From the NCBI RefSeq assembly GCF_021654135.1, contig NZ_JAKGSD010000031.1, forward strand, positions 1-64,000: a DNA stretch of 64,000 nucleotides, in the 5' to 3' direction. The notes below the pieces were generated by a model, which was given only the letters and a program-made list of their open reading frames with translations, did no database searches and had not been told where the DNA came from. The stretch is from Amycolatopsis tucumanensis (GTDB lineage Bacteria; Actinomycetota; Actinomycetes; Mycobacteriales; Pseudonocardiaceae). Numbering within the stretch: the first letter of the stretch is position 1; each line of letters begins with the position of its first letter. The translations under genes were made by a program, and so were the position numbers. Below are positions 16,389 to 23,709 of this stretch, piece after piece.

Positions 16389-16628
16389 GCGGTTTCTAGG
16401 GTTTCTAGCATCTTCCGTCCCTTGTGGACATTTGCCTTGACCTGCGCGGAACCAATTGAAGACTTTGCTGTCACCATCGCCTGGAGTTCGCTCTTTGCCA
16501 TCGATTATTGGCGATAGATCGGCAACCTCCGCTGTCTCTTCCGGCCGTGACGTGGGCGCGGTGCGGTCACCCACATGGATGGATCAGCTTCAGCGCCATC
16601 AGCGACCGCTCCGAGATGGCAAGAAATG
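16389..16628. other. Non-coding left end of the element
   Basis: About 240 bp between attL and vsr. A direct repeat (GGTTTCTA twice, 16391-16407) abuts the crossover region and could be an arm-type recombinase site. Moderate GC. I see no gene. Confidence 0.4.
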
Positions 16629-17159
16629 TCAGTCCTTGCCCGTAGTCTCGAACCCATGTTCGACAACAGCGCGTACACGGTCCACCGCATCCTGCACATC
16701 TTCGTGTTCCCAGATGCGAACGACCCGCCACCCTGCTTCTGCAAGGGCCGCGTCTGCGATGCGGTCCCGTTCGACGTTCCGCCGTAGCTTAGGGCTCCAA
16801 TACCACTCGTTGCGGGTCGGCTCCCGGCCATGCTGAGGACACACGTGCCAGAAGCAGCCGTCGACGAACACGGCGACCTTTCGCCGCGTGAAGACGATGT
16901 CTGGCCGGATGCGGACGCCAGCCGCGAGGTCCAGCCTGTGATCTTTGCGATACCGATAGCCCAGACGGTGCAGCTCGCTACGCAAGGCTACCTCGGGTTT
17001 GGTGTTTGACCGCCGGTTCGCTCGCATGTTCCGTGAGCGTCCCTCGTTGAGCGCCTCGGGGTATCGCTGCTGCTCAAGGCGCTCCGGCTGCAGCCTGTCG
17101 CGCTGACCCGCCGACACGATTCCGAACCACCACACCTTCCGGACCTTGGCGCCGTGCAT
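16629..17159 (-). CDS. Very short patch repair endonuclease (Vsr)
   Basis: A 176-residue Vsr nuclease. The conserved N-terminal MRANRRSNTKPEVALRSELH precedes RIRPDIVF and VFVDGCFWHVCPQHG (metal-site Asp plus His and Cys structural ligands), then NEWYWSPKLRRNVERD and GWRVVRIWEHE. Family knowledge: it nicks T:G mismatches produced when 5-methylcytosine deaminates. It is divergent from the cytosine methyltransferase gene, as expected. The exact start is uncertain (ATG 17159 here; GTG 17135 is possible) because the first ~45 residues are not conserved. Confidence 0.9.
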   Translation of the reverse strand: MHGAKVRKVWWFGIVSAGQRDRLQPERLEQQRYPEALNEGRSRNMRANRRSNTKPEVALRSELHRLGYRYRKDHRLDLAAGVRIRPDIVFTRRKVAVFVDGCFWHVCPQHGREPTRNEWYWSPKLRRNVERDRIADAALAEAGWRVVRIWEHEDVQDAVDRVRAVVEHGFETTGKD

Positions 17160-17210
17160 GAGGCAAGATACCCGCATCAGCTCGCACGGCGCAGACAGAG
17201 AGGAGCATCG

Positions 17211-18449
17211 ATGAACACGTTCGACGTCGTCGAGATCTGCGCCGGCGCAGGAGGCCAGGCGCTCGGTCTCGAGAAAGCCGGGTTCGAGCACGCGCTCGCC
17301 GTGGAGCTCGATAACAACGCCTGTAACACGCTGAGAGCCAACAGGCCAAGCTGGAAGGTCGTAGAGGGTGACGTCGCCGACCAGGCGGTCTGGCGCCCCT
17401 CCGACTACCGAGGAGTCTCGCTGCTCGCGGGCGGCGTGCCATGCCCTCCCTTCTCCATCGCTGGTAAGCAGCTTGGGGCAAGTGACGAGCGCGACTTGTT
17501 CGCGTGGGCCGTCACGCAAGTTGAGGTCGTCCAGCCCCGCGCCCTCCTGCTGGAGAACGTTCGCGGTCTCAGCATGCCCCGATTCGCCGGGTACCGGCAG
17601 CACGTTCTTGACCGCCTGACCGAGCTTGGCTACATCGCGGAGTGGCGGCTCTTGCACGCTTCCGATTTTGGTGTTCCCCAGCTCAGGCCCCGGTTTATCC
17701 TCGTCGCGTTGAAGGCGGAGGACGCGCCGTACTTCCACTGGCCTGAGCCGGAGGCAGCGCCCCCGACAGTAGGTGAAACGCTGGTTGACCTGATGGCCGC
17801 CGGCGGCTGGCGTGGAGCGAAGAAGTGGGCGAAGAAGGCGAACAAGATCGCGCCCACCATCGTCGGTGGTTCCAAGAAGCACGGCGGTGCTGACCTTGGG
17901 CCAACGCGGGCGAAACGAGCCTGGGCCGAGATAGGTGTGGACGCACTCGGCGTGGCTGACGCTCCACCGCCTGCTGGAACCCCCGCGGACTTCATGCCAA
18001 AGCTGACGTGCGACATGGTGGCCCGGATCCAGGGCTGGTCCGACGCATATCCGTGGGAGTTCACGGGCCGCAAGACCTCGCGGTACAGGCAGATTGGCAA
18101 CGCGTTCCCACCTCCGGTCGCACATGCTGTCGGCGCCGCGATCATGCGCGCTTTCCAACATGAGGGCAGCCCGCGAGAGCTTGAGAACACTGAACATGAT
18201 CCGGTGTACCGGGCATTGCGCTCATCGGAAAGCTTTGTTACGCCGGAACGCTTGATGAAGATCGCGCGTCTGGAGAACCCGGCGGAACTCGAACGCCGAA
18301 TTGGCCTCCTGAGCCGTGATTTCGATGTCGAGATCCAGACTGACGGCACCAAGACGCGGTACAAGCTCGGCGACTTTAAGGCGTTCACCGGGCAGGAGAA
18401 CCACGAGCGCCACAACCTATTCCTGCAGCACAGGGCACGCATCAGCTAA
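17211..18449 (+). CDS. DNA (cytosine-5-)-methyltransferase
   Basis: A 412-residue C5 methyltransferase. Motif I is DVVEICAGAGGQALGLEKAGF, motif IV GGVPCPPFS with the catalytic Cys at ~78, motif VI LLENVRG (115-121), VIII QLRPRF and X RQIGNAFPPPVA. Target recognition lies in the central KKWAKKANKIAPTIVGGSKK to TPADFMPKL region. A C-terminal extension of ~80 residues after motif X (GSPRELENTEHD... YKLGDFKAF) is not part of the standard fold. ATG 17211 follows AGAGAGGAGC. With Vsr and the convergent HNH gene it probably forms a type II restriction-modification unit. Recognition site unknown. Confidence 0.93.
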   Translation: MNTFDVVEICAGAGGQALGLEKAGFEHALAVELDNNACNTLRANRPSWKVVEGDVADQAVWRPSDYRGVSLLAGGVPCPPFSIAGKQLGASDERDLFAWAVTQVEVVQPRALLLENVRGLSMPRFAGYRQHVLDRLTELGYIAEWRLLHASDFGVPQLRPRFILVALKAEDAPYFHWPEPEAAPPTVGETLVDLMAAGGWRGAKKWAKKANKIAPTIVGGSKKHGGADLGPTRAKRAWAEIGVDALGVADAPPPAGTPADFMPKLTCDMVARIQGWSDAYPWEFTGRKTSRYRQIGNAFPPPVAHAVGAAIMRAFQHEGSPRELENTEHDPVYRALRSSESFVTPERLMKIARLENPAELERRIGLLSRDFDVEIQTDGTKTRYKLGDFKAFTGQENHERHNLFLQHRARIS

Positions 18450-18460
18450 GGCGTTCGTCT

Positions 18461-18509
18461 CGGCTTGCCCCGCGACAGCGATCAGACGGTGGCGTCGCGG
18501 GGCAAGCCG
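18461..18509. terminator. Bidirectional terminator between methyltransferase and HNH genes
   Basis: Perfect 16-bp inverted repeat (18461-18476 with 18494-18509, 17-nt loop) between convergent stop codons at 18449 and 18518. A long GC-rich stem. Confidence 0.8.
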
Positions 18510-18517
18510 GACGAGCG

Positions 18518-19339
18518 TCAGGTCTTGTTGCGCTTGTTCGATGGGTCTCGGCGAGCAACCTCCGCCCGGATAGAGCCCGGTGGCCACGGCTCCCAATGCT
18601 CGGCCCGGTACCAGGTATTGACCCGTCCAGTTATGGGATCCTTGGCACGCTTAGATGAGATCGTCCACCCCAGTAGACGCAGCTCTCGCAATCGTTTTTG
18701 CCAGTCTTCCTGGTACTGCTGCATGGATGCAACAACGCCGATGAGGCTAGACGGTGCCCAATCTCCCCGGAAAGCCTTGAGCAGCTCGCCGATCCGGCCA
18801 TGCGGCTCAGGATGCATTGACGCCGCCGCAATCTCCTCTGCGTACTCGTCGTACGTGGCGTAGAAGGCCTTCTTGCCCGCATTGCACTCCTCGCAGAGCG
18901 GTTGGAGGTTGTCGATGTCGTCCGTGCCGCCCCACTCCCGCGGAACTTTGTGATCGACAACCAGTACGACGCCATGCTCCAGCGGCCTACGTCCGCACTG
19001 CGCGCAACGCTGCGGAGCGAGCACCTCAGCGCGGACCCGGTTGCTGAAGCCCCTCCTAGAGCCGTCCTTCTTGACCTTGGACCATCCGACTAGCTCGTAC
19101 CGGTGTTCTGTCCCGGACCGTACGGCCGGCACGTCAAAGTGATCCCGCAGGTCCCGAACCCGTCTGTCGGTCTGCGCTGGCGCCTCCCCAAGCTCTTCTG
19201 TCATGTAAGCCCGGATTTCCCGCATTGTCGGCGGATCGTCACGGCGCAGGTACAGGTAGCCGTACAGCAACCTGTGGGATTCGGTCGGCAAGATGGCCAG
19301 CTCGGGCGAGTCTGGCGGTGGCAACGGTCTCTCGTCCAT
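18518..19339 (-). CDS. HNH endonuclease, probable restriction partner
   Basis: A 273-residue protein. Residues ~111-160 form an HNH/beta-beta-alpha-metal nuclease with two CxxC pairs (CAQC at 112-115, CEEC at 149-152) and the catalytic VVDHKVPREWGG with NLQPLC. The N-terminal part contains a winged-helix-like segment (PTMREIRAYMTEELGEAPAQTDRRVRDLRDHF), and residues 160-273 are helical and could read DNA sequence. It is convergent with the C5 methyltransferase, which suggests the restriction enzyme of that pair; this is inference from context. ATG 19339 chosen; the upstream extension is Arg-rich without a ribosome binding site. Confidence 0.85.
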   Translation of the reverse strand: MDERPLPPPDSPELAILPTESHRLLYGYLYLRRDDPPTMREIRAYMTEELGEAPAQTDRRVRDLRDHFDVPAVRSGTEHRYELVGWSKVKKDGSRRGFSNRVRAEVLAPQRCAQCGRRPLEHGVVLVVDHKVPREWGGTDDIDNLQPLCEECNAGKKAFYATYDEYAEEIAAASMHPEPHGRIGELLKAFRGDWAPSSLIGVVASMQQYQEDWQKRLRELRLLGWTISSKRAKDPITGRVNTWYRAEHWEPWPPGSIRAEVARRDPSNKRNKT

Positions 19340-19413
19340 GCCCCTATCGTCGCCGGCCCGTCCTTGCCGTAATCGATCAGCCCTTGACCTCGGTACCACT
19401 TGCCGCAGTCACG

Positions 19414-19908
19414 TCATGCGCCAATCATCCGGTCGTGAACCCAACGATGCATGGAATCGACTAACTTCTTGTACGATCGAATGTTGGAGAGCGTTCCCCC
19501 GTAGCTTTTACCATGCGCCGTGTCATTCCTAATCTTCAGTAAGGTGCCAAGTAAATCTCGGTTGTTTCCATGCGACAGAAATTCGTCCAGGTCCGCTTCC
19601 CATTTATCACCTAATCTGGCAACTAGCTTCTGCAATGCACTAGGATTCAAGTTTGGAGCTTGCCGGAACCAGGATAGCGCAAAGCTGGCGGCCGAGTCGC
19701 TTGCACTATCAGCAACGTATGCACAAATAGCCTGATGAAAGAGTTGCTCCAGATAGCCCGATAACCTCACGCATATGTACAGATGAAGATCTTGCTGAAT
19801 ATCAATCGGGACGTCTGTTATTGACCGCTCGTATCTCTGGTAAGTCGAGTCAAGAACGGACTTCATACGGTGAATCTCAACGCGCGCACGACTCAGGTTA
19901 GTAGGCAT
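19414..19908 (-). CDS. HEPN-domain putative RNase, partner of DUF262
   Basis: A 164-residue all-helical protein. LLKIRNDTAHGKSYGG contains the HEPN RX4H catalytic signature (R-N-D-T-A-H); the sequence resembles the MAE_28990/MAE_18760 HEPN group. HEPN proteins with this motif are metal-independent RNases in toxin-antitoxin, abortive infection and CRISPR systems. The ATG at 19906-19908 overlaps the DUF262 stop (TAATG), so translation is coupled. GC content is visibly lower than in flanking chromosomal genes, indicating recent acquisition. Whether the pair is toxin-antitoxin or phage defence cannot be decided from sequence. Confidence 0.8.
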   Translation of the reverse strand: MPTNLSRARVEIHRMKSVLDSTYQRYERSITDVPIDIQQDLHLYICVRLSGYLEQLFHQAICAYVADSASDSAASFALSWFRQAPNLNPSALQKLVARLGDKWEADLDEFLSHGNNRDLLGTLLKIRNDTAHGKSYGGTLSNIRSYKKLVDSMHRWVHDRMIGA

Positions 19909-21092
19909 TACCGGTCCTGAAATGCTGCGATACTCGCTCTGAGCCGGGCGTTCACTGAGTTCCGATGAGAGGTGCTCTTCTGTGTATTATTGTCGAATTC
20001 TTCGTTCGATCCCAGTGATTCGTAAGCGGTCCGCACCTTGTCGGTCGATATCGATGGATTCTCGCGTATAGCAAGTGTTAGACCCGCAAGAATGGAATCA
20101 GCACGAGCGGCGTTGATTGCCCTATTCCGGCGCAACGCGAGGGGCCCAACGGATTCGACAAGGAGAGCACACGCAGTCGAAAACTCGTACATTTCACGCT
20201 CGCGCAATTCTTCCGTGATATTCTTGTCGAGATACTCGAGGTGATCAGTCATGAACGTGGCGAGTGGCGACTTATATGCGGTGTCGTCGCCATTATCACG
20301 AAGAGCCAGTCCCACGGACTTCAGCGTAAGGTACCGCAGAATGAGCTCCTGGTCCTTCAAATCGCGGTGTGGCGGCCCGCCAAATAACGTTCGCCAGTTT
20401 CCATCTCGATTCATCTCACGAATCATATTTACTGCGGTGCCGCTATAAATCGCGACGCGAATTTGTTGCTCGTTTAGCTTAGTTCCACCGCTATTGATCC
20501 GGTCGAACAGGGCATATATGGCTTTTTTTCCTTCATCCCCGGCTGGCAATACGACGGTTGCCTGAATCAGGGCGTTATTAAAAAGACGTTTGTCGGCCGG
20601 GTCAAGAGTTTCATATGTTCTACTTTTGAACGGGCCACCTTTCTTGACATACTCGAGAGAAAATGGGACGTTTTTCCCGCCCGCGTCGTAGTCGCCACGA
20701 TAAAAGGCGTGCAACGTAGTCAGCCGCTGCTGTCCGTCCAGAACGATATACTGCCTGTTCTTCAGTTCAACGAGAAATATGCCTGGAATAGGGTAGCCAA
20801 GCAAGATGGATTCGATAAATCTATCCATTTGCTTCTTCTTCCAGACGAAATTCCTCTGAAAGGCTGCGTACCCGGTGTTTTCGTTTGCTGGCTCTTCTGG
20901 GTCGAACCTCGGTATGATCAGCTCGCCGCGCTCAAATCTACGAACCAGGCCTTCGACGTCAAAATCGACACCAAAATAGCGGAGCGATTCCTCAGCAGAC
21001 GGAGCACCGAGGTCGATCTCATCATCGTCCTGTTCGGGATCGACAACCTCGGTCTCGACGGCTTCAGCTACCTCATCGGCGCTTGTTGTCAC
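19908..21092 (-). CDS. DUF262 (ParB/GmrS-like) protein with DGQQR motif
   Basis: A 394-residue protein. The DUF262 core spans ~75-260: AAFQRNFVWKKKQMDRFIES followed by LLGYPIPGIFLVEL and YIVLDGQQRLTTL, the DGQQR motif at 119-123 associated with nucleotide-dependent nuclease or regulatory activity in GmrSD, BrxU and SspE. The first ~35 residues are acidic. I see no C-terminal DUF1524/HNH (GmrD-like) nuclease domain, so the effector may be the coupled HEPN protein. GTG 21092 has GGAAGGAA upstream. First gene of a two-gene operon, with lower GC and AT-rich codons unlike neighbours. Confidence 0.85.
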   Translation of the reverse strand: MTTSADEVAEAVETEVVDPEQDDDEIDLGAPSAEESLRYFGVDFDVEGLVRRFERGELIIPRFDPEEPANENTGYAAFQRNFVWKKKQMDRFIESILLGYPIPGIFLVELKNRQYIVLDGQQRLTTLHAFYRGDYDAGGKNVPFSLEYVKKGGPFKSRTYETLDPADKRLFNNALIQATVVLPAGDEGKKAIYALFDRINSGGTKLNEQQIRVAIYSGTAVNMIREMNRDGNWRTLFGGPPHRDLKDQELILRYLTLKSVGLALRDNGDDTAYKSPLATFMTDHLEYLDKNITEELREREMYEFSTACALLVESVGPLALRRNRAINAARADSILAGLTLAIRENPSISTDKVRTAYESLGSNEEFDNNTQKSTSHRNSVNARLRASIAAFQDR

Positions 21093-21269
21093 GCGGTTCC
21101 TTCCATCAATTAACTAAGCAGGATGTTACTACCCGAAATGCATCTGTAGCACAAGTCTGCTGCAGAAGAACTGGCGATCGTTGCGGCAAGCAGCGGTTGA
21201 CTGCCAACTACTGAGCTGTCCTATGGACCTGCTGACGTCGGTCGTCTCCCTGGGCCCCCGAAGCTGCTT

Positions 21270-21412
21270 GGTGGTCATCCCGTCGCCTGATGGCGTCTCG
21301 ATCACGCCGTGCCGGGGCCGCAACCTCCGTGCGCAACCGCCGGCCGAACTTGCCAACCTTGCGGCCCCGGCACGGCGTGATAGCCATCAGATCAGGCGAC
21401 GGGATGACCACC
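21270..21412. repeat. Long imperfect inverted repeat 1
   Basis: Arms 21270-21323 and 21359-21412 pair over ~54 nt. The outer 22 bp and the inner ~23 bp are exact; a ~9-nt central block differs. The 35-nt loop is free. Together with the second repeat, this fills the 21.1-21.7 kb interval, where no gene is convincing. Confidence 0.85.
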
Positions 21413-21505
21413 AAGCGCCCACCCTGCCAGCGCAACCCGGCCTATGGTCCCCGGTCATCCCGGAGCCTGCCTGCCCGGCGAGGGCATCATTGTTCTTCCT
21501 CTTGC

Positions 21506-21625
21506 GGCGGCTGTGGGGCCGCCCGGCCTCCGTCGAACCGCCACGCGGGACCGGCGCCAGCCGCACGCCCGCGTCTGGCGGTTCGACAGGATGAGGGCAG
21601 GATCAGCGGCCCCACAGGGGCCGCC
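21506..21625. repeat. Long imperfect inverted repeat 2
   Basis: Left arm 21506-21550 and right arm 21568-21625 share exact blocks (CTGTGGGGCCGC, GTCGAACCGCCA, CGCGGG) separated by small bulges. It directly follows inverted repeat 1, suggesting tandem hairpins either in RNA or as cruciforms. No ORF in the interval carries a ribosome binding site. Confidence 0.7.
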
Positions 21626-21728
21626 TTGAACAAGTAAGGAAACTCTGAACACGGCAATTACGGTCGGCTGGGCAGTTGGTCGGCGAGCAAACGGCATGCG
21701 ATGTCCTGCAGACCGCGTCCGAGCGAAT

Positions 21729-21980
21729 CTAGGTTGACGTGTTGCGTCCCGCCGCGCTCAACCAGGCGAGGCAGTCTCGGCACTGATTGAGCTGACCACC
21801 AAACGCCGGCCTGTCCGGCGGGATGTACGTGACCTCTGCGTCACACACAGCGAAATCAGTGATCGGGTCGACCGCGTGTGCTGGCCCAACTGGCAACTGA
21901 TTCACGTGCTTCAGGGTCTTGAACCCGCCTCTCGCCGGTTTTCCGTCCCGAACACCGCCGTAACCGAGGATGTACTCCAT
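21729..21980 (-). CDS. Small hypothetical protein of the element
   Basis: An 83-residue protein starting at ATG 21980 (MEYILGYGGVRDGKPARGGF). It ends with a QLNQCRDCLAWLSAAG segment whose CxxC could bind metal. No transmembrane segment. It lies upstream (on the same strand, further left) of nothing obvious and downstream of the small GntR gene. I do not recognise it. Composition and codon use look like coding sequence. Confidence 0.5.
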   Translation of the reverse strand: MEYILGYGGVRDGKPARGGFKTLKHVNQLPVGPAHAVDPITDFAVCDAEVTYIPPDRPAFGGQLNQCRDCLAWLSAAGRNTST

Positions 21981-22063
21981 GCTGCTCGGTCGGCGCAGCA
22001 TTGTTGATCGTTACTGAGGGAAGTCGCGGAAGTCGTGGTTCCCGCGTCTCGCGTTGATCCGCC

Positions 22064-22321
22064 TTACCCCTGATGAGTGACGAAGGTGCCGCGGCCGAAG
22101 ACCACGGTCACCAGCCCTTCGTCCCGCAGAGCCTTGATCGCCCTGGCGGCCGTCGCCTTCGCTACGCCGTAGATCTCGGCCAGCTCCGGTCCGCCGGGGA
22201 GCTTCGCGCCTGCTGGTAGAGCGCCGCTTTCGATGTCATGGCGGATGTCGTTGGCGATCTGCGCCCAGACGTACTCCGGCCCGTGGTGGTCGATCCGGCC
22301 GGAACGGTCTCCCCATGACAT
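22064..22321 (-). CDS. Minimal GntR-type winged-helix regulator (leftward)
   Basis: An 85-residue protein that is essentially only a GntR DNA-binding domain: YVWAQIANDIRHDIESGALPAGAKLPGGPELAEIYGVAKATAARAIKALRDEGLVTVVFGRGTFV. No effector domain. It is divergent from a second GntR gene 150 bp away. AICEs often carry such short GntR proteins as Kor-type repressors or activators. ATG start at 22321. Confidence 0.85.
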   Translation of the reverse strand: MSWGDRSGRIDHHGPEYVWAQIANDIRHDIESGALPAGAKLPGGPELAEIYGVAKATAARAIKALRDEGLVTVVFGRGTFVTHQG

Positions 22322-22469
22322 GCCGTAACGCTATGCACCAGCAAGAGCCTGCATACTCATAGCGGTACCTGTGGGTTCCTATAGGTGCCTAGGGCGCGCT
22401 ACTCTCGATCCAGTCGCGGCCGGTCGTTCTCGGTCGCGGATTGACGGAGACGAGATCCACGGGGGACCT

Positions 22470-22769
22470 ATGACCTTCTATGAGGAGCTGGAGCCAGACA
22501 AGCCGGGCATGCTCTACGAGAAGATGGCCGACCACCTCGCCCGACGCATCAAGCGCGGGGACCTGCCGCCGGACACACGACTGCCTGCGGAACGTCGGCT
22601 CGCACAGGAGTACGGCGTCTCGTTGGGTACGGCTCGCCACGCTACCGAGCTGCTCCGTTCCAAGGGGCTGGTGATCACGGTGCCATGCAAGGGGACGTAC
22701 GTGGCTGGGGTCGGGCGATCTTCGGAACCGTCCGCGGCTCGGTCAACTCTTCTCGCTTTCCGCCCGTAA
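22470..22769 (+). CDS. Small GntR-type regulator (rightward)
   Basis: A 99-residue GntR winged-helix protein (MLYEKMADHLARRIKRGDLPPDTRLPAERRLAQEYGVSLGTARHATELLRSKGLVITVPCKGTYV) with a 20-residue tail and no effector domain. ATG 22470 follows GGGGGACCT. It lies 31 bp upstream of the phosphotransferase gene and is probably co-transcribed with it. Confidence 0.85.
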   Translation: MTFYEELEPDKPGMLYEKMADHLARRIKRGDLPPDTRLPAERRLAQEYGVSLGTARHATELLRSKGLVITVPCKGTYVAGVGRSSEPSAARSTLLAFRP

Positions 22770-22800
22770 CCTGGACCCGGATCACACGACGGGAGGCTTG

Positions 22801-23703
22801 ATGACGGACACCGCGCCAGCGTTCACCGCCGACTCCACTCGCGCTGTGCTCGACAGTGCTTGTCGTGACGCAGGCCTGGACCCCAAGGGCGCAACGCTGA
22901 TGCGTCTGGGCGAGAACGCCCTCTACAAGCTCGCCTCAGCCCCCATCGTGGTGCGGATCGCGCGGACCATGGACTACTGGCCGAACGTTGAAAAGGAGGT
23001 CGCGGTAGCACGCTGGCTCGCCGACCAGGGGTTCGCCTCGGGTCGACTGTCGAGGCCGGCCGATCAACCGCGCGCGGCAGGGGGCCACCCGGTCACGTTC
23101 TGGGAGTTCATCCCCGGCGAGGTCGCGATGCCGGACGACGTCGCGCTTCTTGGCCGCGAGCTTCGGGAACTTCACCGGCTGCCGTCTCCTACGACGTTCA
23201 CGCTGCCACGCACAGACATCCTCGCTCGAATCCGGCCGCGAGTTGCGTCCTCACCCGTCTCGGACGACGACAAACAGTTGCTGCTGGAGCGGTGTGAGGA
23301 GCTGGAGAACGAGGTTGCGCGGCTGAGCTTTCCGCTGGACGAGTGCGCAATCCACGGCGACGCTCACATCAAGAACCTGATGATCACCGATTCGGGGCCG
23401 CTGCTCATCGACTTCGAGAACTTCTCCTGGGGACAGCCGGAGTGGGATCTTTCGATGACCGCGACTGAGTACGTCACCGCTGGGTGGTGGACGGACAAGC
23501 AGTACAACGACTTCGCCCGTTCCTACGGCTACGACATCCGGAACTGGGAAGGCTTCCCGACGCTGCGAGCAACCCACGAGATCAAGATGACGACGTGGAT
23601 CATGCAGAACGTCGACCACTCGCCGGAGATCAAGGCGGAGTTCGACACGCGCATGCGCACTATCCGCACTGGTGAGGCGAACGCTCGCTGGCGGCCGTTC
23701 TGA
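22801..23703 (+). CDS. APH-family phosphotransferase
   Basis: A 300-residue aminoglycoside-phosphotransferase/choline-kinase-fold protein. AIHGDAHIKNLMI is the catalytic loop (HGDxxxxN) and LLIDFENFSWG carries the metal-binding Asp. The N-lobe is short, with a VVRIART lysine-poor strand. GGGAGG at 22791-22796 fixes ATG 22801. These enzymes phosphorylate small molecules including antibiotics; the substrate here is unknown. It follows a GntR gene and faces the TPR regulator gene tail to tail, 6 bp apart. Confidence 0.85.
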   Translation: MTDTAPAFTADSTRAVLDSACRDAGLDPKGATLMRLGENALYKLASAPIVVRIARTMDYWPNVEKEVAVARWLADQGFASGRLSRPADQPRAAGGHPVTFWEFIPGEVAMPDDVALLGRELRELHRLPSPTTFTLPRTDILARIRPRVASSPVSDDDKQLLLERCEELENEVARLSFPLDECAIHGDAHIKNLMITDSGPLLIDFENFSWGQPEWDLSMTATEYVTAGWWTDKQYNDFARSYGYDIRNWEGFPTLRATHEIKMTTWIMQNVDHSPEIKAEFDTRMRTIRTGEANARWRPF

Positions 23704-23709
23704 ACCCGG

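Noticed and set aside
21270-21625. CRISPR array or retron msr/msd
   Set aside because: Only two large hairpins without regular spacers, and no reverse transcriptase or cas gene is nearby.
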